NCBI GenBank assembly: GCA_016716065.1
Contig: JADJXA010000016.1
Coordinates: 1 to 64,000 of the forward strand
Length of the DNA: 64,000 nucleotides
Direction: 5' to 3'
From: Candidatus Leptovillus gracilis
GTDB taxonomy: Bacteria; Chloroflexota; Anaerolineae; Promineifilales; Promineifilaceae
Positions 25,703 through 33,923 of the stretch are shown piece by piece (the first letter of the stretch is position 1; each line of letters opens with the position of its first letter). The notes under the pieces were generated by a model. It was not told the DNA's origin. It searched no databases and saw only the letters and a program-made list of their open reading frames with translations. The position numbers were made by a program, and so were the translations under genes.

Positions 25703-26236
25703 ATGCCCCACCCATTAGTAGTACAACTACGTTTCACTCGCGGCGAATTTCAACGCGCCCTGAAAAATGTTACCCCCGAGGAAGCCATACGCCGCTTTGA
25801 GCCAATCAACTGCATTAGTTGGATCATTGGTCATTTGGCCTGGCAGGAGCAGCTATACTGGCTCACCCATGCGCAAGGTATAACGCCGGCGCCCGAAGTG
25901 AACGCCTGCGCCAGCGGCCAACCGGCCAGCGCCCCGCCGCTGGATGAGATGTGGGCCGCCTGGCGGCTGGTGACACAAACGGCCGATACCTGGCTGGACA
26001 CCCTCGACACGGCCCAATTGGAAACCCACACCCTCAAGCGCATCAAACCCTATGAACCTTATAAAGAGAGCATCGGCACGCGCCTACGCCGGACGACCTA
26101 CCATTACTGGTATCACACAGGCGAATCCCAGGCCATTCGCCAACTGTTGGGTCACACCGGTCTGCCCTCTTTCGTAGGCGATATTGGCGGCAAAGCGCCC
26201 TACATTCCGGAAACAGAAGATGAGACCGATATTTAG
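25703..26236 (+). CDS. DinB-family protein
   Basis: A 177-residue four-helix-bundle protein. FTRGEFQRALKNVTPEEAIRRFEPINCISWIIGHLAWQEQLYW has the His ligand typical of DinB proteins; YHYWYHTGESQAIRQLLGH carries the other two. The family usually binds a divalent metal and some members are thiol-dependent S-transferases (bacillithiol or mycothiol). Specific reaction is unknown. GCGAGGAAAAG precedes ATG. Confidence 0.82.
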   Translation: MPHPLVVQLRFTRGEFQRALKNVTPEEAIRRFEPINCISWIIGHLAWQEQLYWLTHAQGITPAPEVNACASGQPASAPPLDEMWAAWRLVTQTADTWLDTLDTAQLETHTLKRIKPYEPYKESIGTRLRRTTYHYWYHTGESQAIRQLLGHTGLPSFVGDIGGKAPYIPETEDETDI

Positions 26237-26253
26237 AGTAGGAGAGGAATAAG

Positions 26254-27009
26254 ATGGGTACACTGATTTACGCAATGATGGTATCGCTGGATGGTTTTAT
26301 ATCAGGACCGGATGGCGAATTGGATTGGCACGTTATTGACGAGGAATTACACCGGCACTTCAACGACCTGGAAAGCGAGATGGAGATGCTGCTGTACGGC
26401 CGTCACCTCTACGAGACTATGGCCGCTTACTGGCCTACAGTGGAGCAGAATCCATCAGCCTCGGATGCTGAGGTGGCATACGGCCGTATCTGGAACGCTA
26501 AACCCAAGATCGTGTTTTCCAAAACTCTGGATAAGGTCGAATGGAACAGCCAACTGAGCAGGGAAGTCGTTCCCCATGAAATCAGGCGGTTGAAAACCCA
26601 ATCAAGACAAAACCTCTCCGTGGGCGGGGCAGAGCTGGCCGCCACTTTCCACCGGCTTGGCCTGATTGACGAGTATTGGCTGTACGTCAATCCGGTTGTG
26701 GCGGGCAGGGGCAAGCCGATGTTTTTAGGTGTGGATAGTGTGGCGCGTTTGCGGTTGGTGGAAACACGGCCGTTTCACAGCGGCGTCGTATTGCTGCGCT
26801 ACGAAGCGGTCAATGAAGCGGAAAATGAACTGCCGACCGGCATAGGCAAACCGGCCGAACAAGCGCTGGCCGTCACTGGCTACAATCGGCTTGAGCAGCT
26901 CGCCCAGGTCAGCGAGACAGAAATTCTGAAGCTGCACGGCGTCGGTCCCAAAGCGGTCGGTCTGCTTCGTCAGGCTCTAGCCGCCAAAGGTTTATCATTT
27001 GCTAAATAA
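26254..27009 (+). CDS. DHFR-like protein with C-terminal helix-hairpin-helix domain
   Basis: 251 residues. The first ~190 form a RibD-C/DHFR fold (YAMMVSLDGFISGPDGELDW, GGAELAATFHRLGLIDEYWLYVNPVVAGRGKPMF). The last ~60 are a separate module, GIGKPAEQALAVTGYNRLEQLAQVSETEILKLHGVGPKAVGLLRQAL, a helix-hairpin-helix-like motif (HGVGPKA) resembling DNA-binding or RpoA-CTD-type modules. AGGAGAGGAATAAG is the ribosome site. The fusion is unusual: a reductase-like domain with a potential nucleic-acid-binding tail. The stop overlaps an ATG of the next gene's leader. Confidence 0.83.
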   Translation: MGTLIYAMMVSLDGFISGPDGELDWHVIDEELHRHFNDLESEMEMLLYGRHLYETMAAYWPTVEQNPSASDAEVAYGRIWNAKPKIVFSKTLDKVEWNSQLSREVVPHEIRRLKTQSRQNLSVGGAELAATFHRLGLIDEYWLYVNPVVAGRGKPMFLGVDSVARLRLVETRPFHSGVVLLRYEAVNEAENELPTGIGKPAEQALAVTGYNRLEQLAQVSETEILKLHGVGPKAVGLLRQALAAKGLSFAK

Positions 27010-27020
27010 TGGAGGAAAAA

Positions 27021-27929
27021 ATGAACAATTATAAGCAAAAAATCACCCCTTATCTCTGGTTTGACAGTCAGGCTGAAGAAGCCATGAACCTGTACACCTC
27101 CCTCTTCAATGACGGCCGGATCGCGGCGATCAACCGTTACCCGGAAGGGTTTGCAGAAGGGCCACTGGCCGGCATGGAGGGCAAGGTAATTCACGCCGTT
27201 TTTGAGCTGGCCGGTTATCAGTTCATGGCTATTGACGGCGGCCCCCTATTCAAATTCACCCCGGCCATTTCTTTCTTCGTCAATTGTGATACCGAAACCG
27301 AAATTGATACCCTGTGGGGCGCTTTGTCGGCGGGCGGAACAGCGCTCATGCCCCTGCAAACTTATCCATTCAGCTCCAAGTTTGGCTGGGTCCAAGATAA
27401 ATACGGCCTGTCGTGGCAGTTGAATCTGGGCCAAAGCGAACCCAAACTCACCCCATTTTTGCTATTTGTCGGCGAGCAGAACGGGCGGGCGGAAACGGCC
27501 GTTAACGACTACACCACTCTCTTTGAAAACGCCGGAATCAGCCATCTCGTCCGCTTTGAGGCTGGCGAACCGGGCAGCGTCGAAGGCGCTGTCAAGCAAG
27601 CCGCCTTTACCCTGCACAGCCAACCCTTCCTGGCCATGGACGGCGGCCAGGCTCACCCGTTTACCTTCAACGAGGCCATATCCTTTTACGTGGATTGCGA
27701 CACGCAAGAAGAGGTTGACCATTTCTGGTACGCCCTCTCCGCCCATCCCGAAGCCGAACAATGCGGCTGGCTTAAAGACAAGTATGGCGTCTCCTGGCAA
27801 ATTGTCCCCGCCGCCCTGGGTGAATTGATGAACGACCCCGATCCGGAAAAATCACGCCGGGTTATGGAAGCCATGCTGCAAATGAAAAAAATAGAGATCG
27901 AAGGATTACAACGGGCATATGAGGGGTAA
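27021..27929 (+). CDS. Two-domain VOC (PhnB/3-demethylubiquinone-type) protein
   Basis: 302 residues with two tandem VOC domains, KITPYLWFDSQAEEAMNLYTSLFNDG (about residues 5-135) and KLTPFLLFVGEQNGRAETAVNDYTTLF (about 140-275). Each ends with the WQL/WQI strand typical of the group (KYGLSWQLN and KYGVSWQIV). The family is often annotated as 3-demethylubiquinone-9 3-methyltransferase, which is not supported by chemistry here. ATG 27021 is chosen because GGAGG lies 5-10 bp upstream. Last gene of the VOC/DHFR/DinB run. Confidence 0.86.
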   Translation: MNNYKQKITPYLWFDSQAEEAMNLYTSLFNDGRIAAINRYPEGFAEGPLAGMEGKVIHAVFELAGYQFMAIDGGPLFKFTPAISFFVNCDTETEIDTLWGALSAGGTALMPLQTYPFSSKFGWVQDKYGLSWQLNLGQSEPKLTPFLLFVGEQNGRAETAVNDYTTLFENAGISHLVRFEAGEPGSVEGAVKQAAFTLHSQPFLAMDGGQAHPFTFNEAISFYVDCDTQEEVDHFWYALSAHPEAEQCGWLKDKYGVSWQIVPAALGELMNDPDPEKSRRVMEAMLQMKKIEIEGLQRAYEG

Positions 27930-27954
27930 ACACGTTATACACCAATACGGCCGT

Positions 27955-28767
27955 TTACCTGAACGCCTGCCCGCTGCCCTCAACGACCAGCCGCCAACCC
28001 CGTGGCCCTACGGCCGTTACCCGCTCCAATCCCGGCACATCCATCTCTTGCCATAAGCCGCCCGGTTTTTGCACCAGGTAGGGTCGGTCTACGGCCGTTA
28101 ACAATGGCCGGTCGTTGGCGCTGTCTCCCAGGCCGATGGTCGTGACGTGGCCGAACTTCTGCCGATAGAGGGCGGTCAGATGGGTAACGGCCGTGCCCTT
28201 ATCACTGCCTGCCCCGGTTACAGTGTGGAACTTGCCCCCGGAAACGATGGTCAGCCCTTTGGCCGCCAGGGCCGTTACCAACTGCGCCAGCTCTGGCGCA
28301 GCCAGCGGCGTGACAATGGTCTCGCTGTACTCGCGCTGTTGGGCGCGGAGTGCGGCGGCTTCGTCCAATCCGGTGATGGTGGCGACCTCAGCGCCGCTGA
28401 GGTCGGCGAAGCCCTGGAAGACCAGCCCGGTTTCGTGGCGCACGGCCGTTAACGCCGCCTGAATGGTAACGGCCGTAACACCCAACTCAATCACCTGCCA
28501 GTCGCCTATCAGCCGATGGGCAAATTCAAAGGGCAGCAGCTCCGGTGGGATAAAGATGGCGCTGCCATTTTCGACAATAAACGGATCGTCAATGCCCAGG
28601 GCGCGCCGCAGGTGTACCTGCTCGGCGCGGGTTTTGGAGGAACAGAGGATGAGGGGGATGTGCCGGGCGAGAACGGCCGTAACTGCCGGCGCGGCCTCGG
28701 CAAACGAATAGGTCGTCAGATCAATGAGTGTGCCGTCAATGTCCGTAAAGATGATCAGTTGAGACAT
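27955..28767 (-). CDS. mpgP: Mannosyl-3-phosphoglycerate phosphatase
   Basis: A 270-residue HAD hydrolase of the Cof/MPGP type. Motif I is IIFTDIDGTLIDLTTYS with the nucleophilic Asp; motif II is LILCSSKTRAEQ; motif IV is TTIGLGDSANDRPLL. It dephosphorylates mannosyl-3-phosphoglycerate to mannosylglycerate. The third gene of a minus-strand cluster behind mpgS and a GH38 gene, matching the pathway. ATG 28767 is preferred because motif I should be near the N-terminus; a longer form from GTG 28788 is possible. Confidence 0.87.
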   Translation of the reverse strand: MSQLIIFTDIDGTLIDLTTYSFAEAAPAVTAVLARHIPLILCSSKTRAEQVHLRRALGIDDPFIVENGSAIFIPPELLPFEFAHRLIGDWQVIELGVTAVTIQAALTAVRHETGLVFQGFADLSGAEVATITGLDEAAALRAQQREYSETIVTPLAAPELAQLVTALAAKGLTIVSGGKFHTVTGAGSDKGTAVTHLTALYRQKFGHVTTIGLGDSANDRPLLTAVDRPYLVQKPGGLWQEMDVPGLERVTAVGPRGWRLVVEGSGQAFR

Positions 28768-28791
28768 AGCTGTGCGTGCGGTCAACACTCC

Positions 28792-31700
28792 CTACGCCAA
28801 CCCTTCGTAGTAATGGATCAGGAATTCGCTTACCCGCTTGCGCGTGCGCGCCCAGTTGAGCGATTCGCCAATGCGCGTCAGCCCCTTTTCCACCTGGCGC
28901 GTTACCAGCAGTTGCCGGTTCAGCAGAGCCGAGATTTGCGCCTCGTCGTAGTGGCGGGCCAGTGTCGCCTCCCGCCCTTTCAGCCGGTGCAGCAGCGTCA
29001 GTTGCGGCACATCGGGGGCGCGCTGCGCCAGTTGTTCTTGCAAAATGTAGGCTTCGCTGCGGATGGCTTGCAGCGCCAACCCCAACTGTTCGGCCCGCCG
29101 TTCCTCGGCGGCGACTTCTTCTTCGGTGAGCAAGGGGGGGAGTTTGCGCGTTGGCCCGCTTTCCAACCCGGTCAAGGGGGTCAGCAGGGGCAGCACGCGG
29201 GTGACATGATGGCTGAAATCGCCAATCAGGCGGTCGGCCACCAGCCGGGCGCGAATGGTGACAATCTCTTTGCCCCGCGCCTGCACGGGAATGGCGCCCT
29301 CGTGCAGCGGCAGTATGGTTTCGTTTTCTTCGTTGAGATTGGTGCGCCAGACGGCCGTTACCGCGGCGCCCAGTTTTAATATGCCAGAGGCGGGTTGGTC
29401 CAAAATATTATAGAAACGAATGATGAGATCACGGCCGTCTTCCGATTGCTTGAGCGCCGTCAACTTAAACGCGCCAAACGGCTCCTCCGCCAGCCAACTA
29501 AAAAAGGAGAACGCCTCCGGCAGCAGGCCGGGATGACGATCACTCTGTACGGCGCGAAATTTCAACGTGTGCCGGTCCGATTCAAAGTAGGGATTGGCCG
29601 CAGCCAGGTCCGCGCCGTGCGGATAGATGGCATATTCAAATGTTTGCGTGCCCAGACATTGCGCCTCTGGCGTGAAGATGTGCGGCCCCACGTCGCCTTC
29701 GCGGGTGAGCAGATCGGGCCGCGCCAGCCAACCAACGCCGCGCAGCAGGGTCAGGGCAATGCCGTTTTGCTCTGGAATGATTTCATATTCGCTCAGGCCA
29801 CGGCTGAAAATGCTCAGGCTGCGCCTCTCGCCGGCCAGGGTAATGAAATTCTGGAAGGGACGGGTCTGCACAGGAGTTGTGTAGCGCCCGGCCAACATCA
29901 GGCCGTGTAAAGCGGCTGGTACGTCGTGGTTTGTTTGCTCCAGGATGGGGAAGCGGGCCACGTCGAAGGGCATGCCTGACAGCGAGTGATCGGTCTGGAT
30001 GCCGCTGGGGAAGATGACGCGCAGGCGGTGGTCTTTGACGCAGTTGTGAACGGCCGTTTTGATTTCCACATGCCCGGCGTTCGCTGCCAGCTCCACAAAG
30101 GAGATAATGGTCAGAGGGCTGGTCTTGCTGCTGCGCATTTGGCGGTCGGCTGTCAGGCCGCGGGGCAGCTTCAACTGGAGTTCGATGCGAAAACGGACCA
30201 GCAGCGGCCCGGCCAGTTCCAGGCTAATGGTCGCTTTTTTGTTGCGACTGGTGAGGAGCTGGTCTTGCGCCGGATGGGAATAATCGTAGGTATCGCCGCT
30301 GTCGCCGCCATCTTCAAAGTAAGCCAGGTTTTCATACCGGTCGTCGTGAACTTTTTCATGGATGGTGAGCGTGCCGTCGGGGTTGATCCAGACGCGCAAA
30401 TAGTCATTTTCCAGACTGTTGTCGGCGGTGGAGGCGCCGGCGTGGAGGTGGGCGGTGGCTTCGCGCCCGCCAGGCACCACATAATACGTGCGGTAGCCAA
30501 CGGCCGGAATTGCGGTGGGCGTCCACAAATACAGATCCACTTTGCGGCCGATGCGGCTGACAAGCTGATAAGGGATGACCTGGCCCTGGCTGTCGCGGAT
30601 GTGGAAGCTGTCTAGCTCCTCAGGCAGTTCCAGCGTCAGGCCAACGATTTCGCGGCGGGGGCGGGAGGAGGGGTTGAAGATGGTAACGGCCGTTTCCCCT
30701 TCCCCCGCCGACGTATCCACCGCCTGCACAATCGCCCGCAAACTTTCGGACGACATCACCTGCGCCATGCGGTTGACTTCGGTAAAGCGTGCCTGCATGT
30801 CCTGGGCAATCGGGTCAATACAGCAGCCGCACAGGTCGTCGTGGGTGTGATTGAGCAGCAGCATCTTCCACGCCTGCTCAAAGCGCTCTTGAGGATAGTC
30901 GAAGCCGTAGGCCCAGGCAAAGGCGTTAAACTTTTCCGCCCAGCGCTCTAATTCCCGCTGGCAGTTGTTGTTTTGTTGGTTAAGATAGCTGCGACTGGAG
31001 TAGACGCCTTTGAGAATGGGGGCATAACGGCCGCTGTAGAAATAACCCCGCAGGGTGGGCAAATCGGGATGGTGCTGGCGAATGGTTTGCAGATAGTCGG
31101 GTGGGGTGGTTTGCACGGCCGTCATCTCTGGCCCAATCTTCGTATTCACCTCCGCCAGAATAGGCAGCACGTCATCAGGCTCCGGCACTTGTTCATAACC
31201 ATTCATCAGCAACACATTGGGCGTGGTGGCAAAATGACGCAGCAGCTTCGCATGGCTCACAATACGCTCTCCGGCAATCTCCCGCGTCAGCCCCAGCGCC
31301 ATCGCATTGCGGTAACTATCCAGCAGATACACCCCTAAAATGCGCGATCCATCCGGCGCTTCCCACCAGAATTCCGTCTTCAGCTCGTCGGCCGGCATCT
31401 CCACCCCGCGCCAGACAAACGCCCCCTCAATGCCAAAGCCGCGAAAAATCTGCGGCGCCTGGGCAATCTGGCCGAAGTTGTCGAGCAGCCAGCCCGCCTT
31501 CATCACCGGGCCAAAACTGCGCGCCATTTTGTCGCCGATGAGCAGATTGCGCACCAACGCTTCACCGCTCACCAGGCTCCAATCGGGCTGTAAATAAGCC
31601 GGGCCAATTTGCAGTTGTCCCCGTTGGGCAAAGTGGCGAATATCGCGCGCGCGAACCGCCGCCTCGTCGGGCGGTAGCTGCGCCAAGTAATCTTCAATGA

Positions 31701-31869
31701 TCAGCGTTTGCCCATCCAGCACAAAACGATAGTCTGGTTCGGCTTCTAGCCTGGCCAGCAAGTTGTGGAAAAAGGCGGGCAGCCAGCGATTGGCATAACG
31801 CGCGGTAAAAATCCACTCCCGATCCCAATGGTTATGGGTGATCAAATGGATGGTCGTTGGTTCAGCCAT
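28792..31869 (-). CDS. GH38-family alpha-mannosidase/mannosylglycerate hydrolase
   Basis: 1025 residues. HLITHNHWDREWIFTARY near the N-terminus is the zinc-binding HxHxD of GH38, and AGWLLDNFGQIAQAPQIFRGFGI holds the nucleophilic Asp near residue 150. The long beta-rich C-terminal half is typical of the family. E. coli MngB, a GH38 enzyme, cleaves 2-O-mannosyl-D-glycerate to mannose and glycerate. Here the gene lies between the synthase and phosphatase for the same compound, so a role in breaking down mannosylglycerate is likely, though a general alpha-mannosidase cannot be excluded. No signal peptide, so cytoplasmic. Confidence 0.9.
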   Translation of the reverse strand: MAEPTTIHLITHNHWDREWIFTARYANRWLPAFFHNLLARLEAEPDYRFVLDGQTLIIEDYLAQLPPDEAAVRARDIRHFAQRGQLQIGPAYLQPDWSLVSGEALVRNLLIGDKMARSFGPVMKAGWLLDNFGQIAQAPQIFRGFGIEGAFVWRGVEMPADELKTEFWWEAPDGSRILGVYLLDSYRNAMALGLTREIAGERIVSHAKLLRHFATTPNVLLMNGYEQVPEPDDVLPILAEVNTKIGPEMTAVQTTPPDYLQTIRQHHPDLPTLRGYFYSGRYAPILKGVYSSRSYLNQQNNNCQRELERWAEKFNAFAWAYGFDYPQERFEQAWKMLLLNHTHDDLCGCCIDPIAQDMQARFTEVNRMAQVMSSESLRAIVQAVDTSAGEGETAVTIFNPSSRPRREIVGLTLELPEELDSFHIRDSQGQVIPYQLVSRIGRKVDLYLWTPTAIPAVGYRTYYVVPGGREATAHLHAGASTADNSLENDYLRVWINPDGTLTIHEKVHDDRYENLAYFEDGGDSGDTYDYSHPAQDQLLTSRNKKATISLELAGPLLVRFRIELQLKLPRGLTADRQMRSSKTSPLTIISFVELAANAGHVEIKTAVHNCVKDHRLRVIFPSGIQTDHSLSGMPFDVARFPILEQTNHDVPAALHGLMLAGRYTTPVQTRPFQNFITLAGERRSLSIFSRGLSEYEIIPEQNGIALTLLRGVGWLARPDLLTREGDVGPHIFTPEAQCLGTQTFEYAIYPHGADLAAANPYFESDRHTLKFRAVQSDRHPGLLPEAFSFFSWLAEEPFGAFKLTALKQSEDGRDLIIRFYNILDQPASGILKLGAAVTAVWRTNLNEENETILPLHEGAIPVQARGKEIVTIRARLVADRLIGDFSHHVTRVLPLLTPLTGLESGPTRKLPPLLTEEEVAAEERRAEQLGLALQAIRSEAYILQEQLAQRAPDVPQLTLLHRLKGREATLARHYDEAQISALLNRQLLVTRQVEKGLTRIGESLNWARTRKRVSEFLIHYYEGLA

Positions 31870-31925
31870 AGGTACTCCTTTAAGTGAGGATAGACGCTTG
31901 AAAACTCGTCCGGTCCGGTCGGAAC

Positions 31926-33182
31926 TCAGTGATTTTCTGCTAAAGCGGGCCTGATCTTGGGCAGCGATTTATGCTCTCTGACGGGGACGAGCATGGCGGC
32001 ATAACGCCGTTCGGCCAGGGCCTTGTGGAAGGTAGCCAGGTCTATCTGCCACAGCGGTGGATAATAGGTTGTATCGGTCGGCTCTTCAGCTTCGCCCAAT
32101 AATTTGTAGGCTCGCATCTTGTCCAGCAGCTCTTTCTTCAGCTTTTGCGGGCAGATAGGCGAATGGTAGATCACCTGCATGGCGGCATAGGTCATATCCT
32201 CGATATGCTCCTCACCCTTGTCGCTGTCGTGCATGTGTGGATTACGCGAAGCAATCTGGAAGATTTCGACGTGTTCCTGTATGAGATTTTTGCGTAGGGT
32301 GGTGCCCTGAAGGCCGCCAAACTGCTCAAACAGATTGATAAAGTGATAAGGCTCAATGGAGTAACCGGCGGAATAACGTAACTGCATTGCCAGATCCATC
32401 GTCAGAGCGTGTTCACCCGCATTGCCGGTGCGGATGATTTCTGTCTCAAAGCCGGTGTATTCGGCCAGCAAATTGTTCAGCAATTGATTGGTATTGCGTG
32501 ACGTGCGGCCCCATTTGGCAAAAAACAGGGCGTCGGCGACGATTTTGGGCTTGCTGTGCCAGGCGATGCGCGTCATGGCGTAGCGGGATTTGCTCATGAC
32601 AAAACCAGCGGCATATTCATGCACATATTCCAACACGGCGCCGGGGAAGTAATTATCAGCGTCTACAAAGCCGATATATTTACGGCCGGCCAGCCGGGCC
32701 AGCATCGTCGCCATAATCATGCCTTCCGCTTTGCCGCTGCGCACCAGGCCGGTGTCTGGGTCTAAAATGGCGTCATAGCCGACGCAGCGAAAGGCTTCGG
32801 CAACGGCCCGGTCTTTCTGATGGACGACGATGATTTGCTTGTTGGTGAATTGGGAAAAGCGGGCAAAGGCTTCTTGCTCCAAAGCGAAACGATCAACCGG
32901 GTGGCGGGGGCTGTTGGAGGCGATGATCACCAGGCAGTGGTTGGGGATGCCGCACAAAACGCCTTCCACCAGTTTGATCCGCTCGCCCTGCATCGGCACA
33001 ACGATAGCCATTTGCTGTTCAATGTCGTGAAGCTCTTCGTAGGAAATGCGGCGAATAAGGTCTGACTCAGTGTGGATTGCCTTTTTTTGTTTGAGGCTGG
33101 CATCCAGTTCCCATACCTGCTGGACGCTGTGAATGAGAACAGCGCCAAAACGCTCGCTGTCTTGGGGTATGGCAATACGCAT
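31926..33182 (-). CDS. mpgS: Mannosyl-3-phosphoglycerate synthase
   Basis: A 418-residue GT55-type glycosyltransferase. MAIVVPMQGERIKLVEGVLCGIPNHCLVIIASNSP is the conserved opening, AEGMIMATMLAR and YIGFVDADNYFPGAV give the metal-binding DAD motif, and the C-terminal GLQGTTLRKNLIQEHVEIFQIASRNPHMHDSDKGEEHI matches MpgS. It transfers mannose from GDP-mannose to 3-phosphoglycerate, the first step to the compatible solute mannosylglycerate. First gene of the mpgS-GH38-mpgP cluster. gmd and a phosphohexomutase upstream in the window may share the GDP-mannose pool. Confidence 0.92.
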   Translation of the reverse strand: MRIAIPQDSERFGAVLIHSVQQVWELDASLKQKKAIHTESDLIRRISYEELHDIEQQMAIVVPMQGERIKLVEGVLCGIPNHCLVIIASNSPRHPVDRFALEQEAFARFSQFTNKQIIVVHQKDRAVAEAFRCVGYDAILDPDTGLVRSGKAEGMIMATMLARLAGRKYIGFVDADNYFPGAVLEYVHEYAAGFVMSKSRYAMTRIAWHSKPKIVADALFFAKWGRTSRNTNQLLNNLLAEYTGFETEIIRTGNAGEHALTMDLAMQLRYSAGYSIEPYHFINLFEQFGGLQGTTLRKNLIQEHVEIFQIASRNPHMHDSDKGEEHIEDMTYAAMQVIYHSPICPQKLKKELLDKMRAYKLLGEAEEPTDTTYYPPLWQIDLATFHKALAERRYAAMLVPVREHKSLPKIRPALAENH

Positions 33183-33399
33183 GTTTACTTGCTCCTGTAG
33201 TGTAACGGGTAGTCTGTTGCTGGTTTGTTAGCTGGTGGACCGATCGGTTGAATAATGAACAAACGAACCCGACAAGACTTGCACGGAGTCTTGTACTCTT
33301 GGATAGGATGTTGTTGATCTTAATAGTAGTAAACTTTGGCTATTTGTGCCACCTGTGCAAAGAGCCTGTCGTGTCTGGCTCACCCTGGTCTGGCTGACC

Positions 33400-33550
33400 G
33401 ACGGCGATCTGTTCGTCTCCCTGGCGCGGGACGGCCGTTTCCTGGGCACAACTGGGGGCGCTAACCTGGCCCGAACAGGCGGCGGTGATTGGTTTTGATG
33501 GGGCAGTTAAATTGTGGGACGTGGCCGCGGGCATAGAGGCAGACTCTTAA
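33400..33550 (+). pseudogene. WD40-repeat protein remnant
   Basis: Two frames separated by a frameshift: DLFVSLARDGRFLGTT, then FDGAVKLWDVAAGIEADS ending in TAA 33548. GAVKLWDV is the WD40 blade signature. No start codon or upstream coding remains, so this is the tail of a lost beta-propeller gene. Confidence 0.5.
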
Positions 33551-33605
33551 TTGCACCGGGAATCTGCGTATTTGCGCGCCTTTTTTGCCAACGCATCGTT
33601 TATAA

Positions 33606-33845
33606 TGTCTCCTGACAAGTCGTAACGCACCTGCACGGCCCTGGCCTACTACCTTCATCGCCCAATCCAACAGCGACCACTATGCCGCTATGTTCGACTA
33701 TCTGCGGATGCCGCTGACTCCCCATGCCGGTTTTGTGATGGACGGGCAGTCGTTTGGCGTTTTTACTCACGATTGGCTGGCGGCCTTGGGCGTGGATAAC
33801 TCTCTCTGGGTCTGGCCTGTGACGTTGCCCGAACCAGGGCAATGA
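33606..33845 (+). pseudogene. Unidentified C-terminal coding fragment
   Basis: An open frame ending in TGA 33843 that contains DHYAAMFDYLRMPLTPHAGF and DGQSFGVFTHDWLAALG. It shows coding-like composition but has an in-frame stop just upstream and no start. Family not recognised. Probably the end of a gene lost by deletion. Confidence 0.4.
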
Positions 33846-33923
33846 TCGCGGAGGATCCAATGAAGGCTTTTCCCCTATGGTTGACTTTTGCGCCTTGAAC
33901 GCGCTCTTTTGTGGAGGAAACAG

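Larger units (their letters stand above)
33183..33923. other. Gene-poor stretch with decayed coding remnants
   Basis: No intact gene. It holds a WD40-like fragment (33400-33550) and a second fragment (33606-33845). A hairpin CAAGACT..AGTCTTG at about 33273-33293 lies upstream of mpgS and might belong to its leader. No clear promoter boxes for mpgS were found. Confidence 0.45.
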
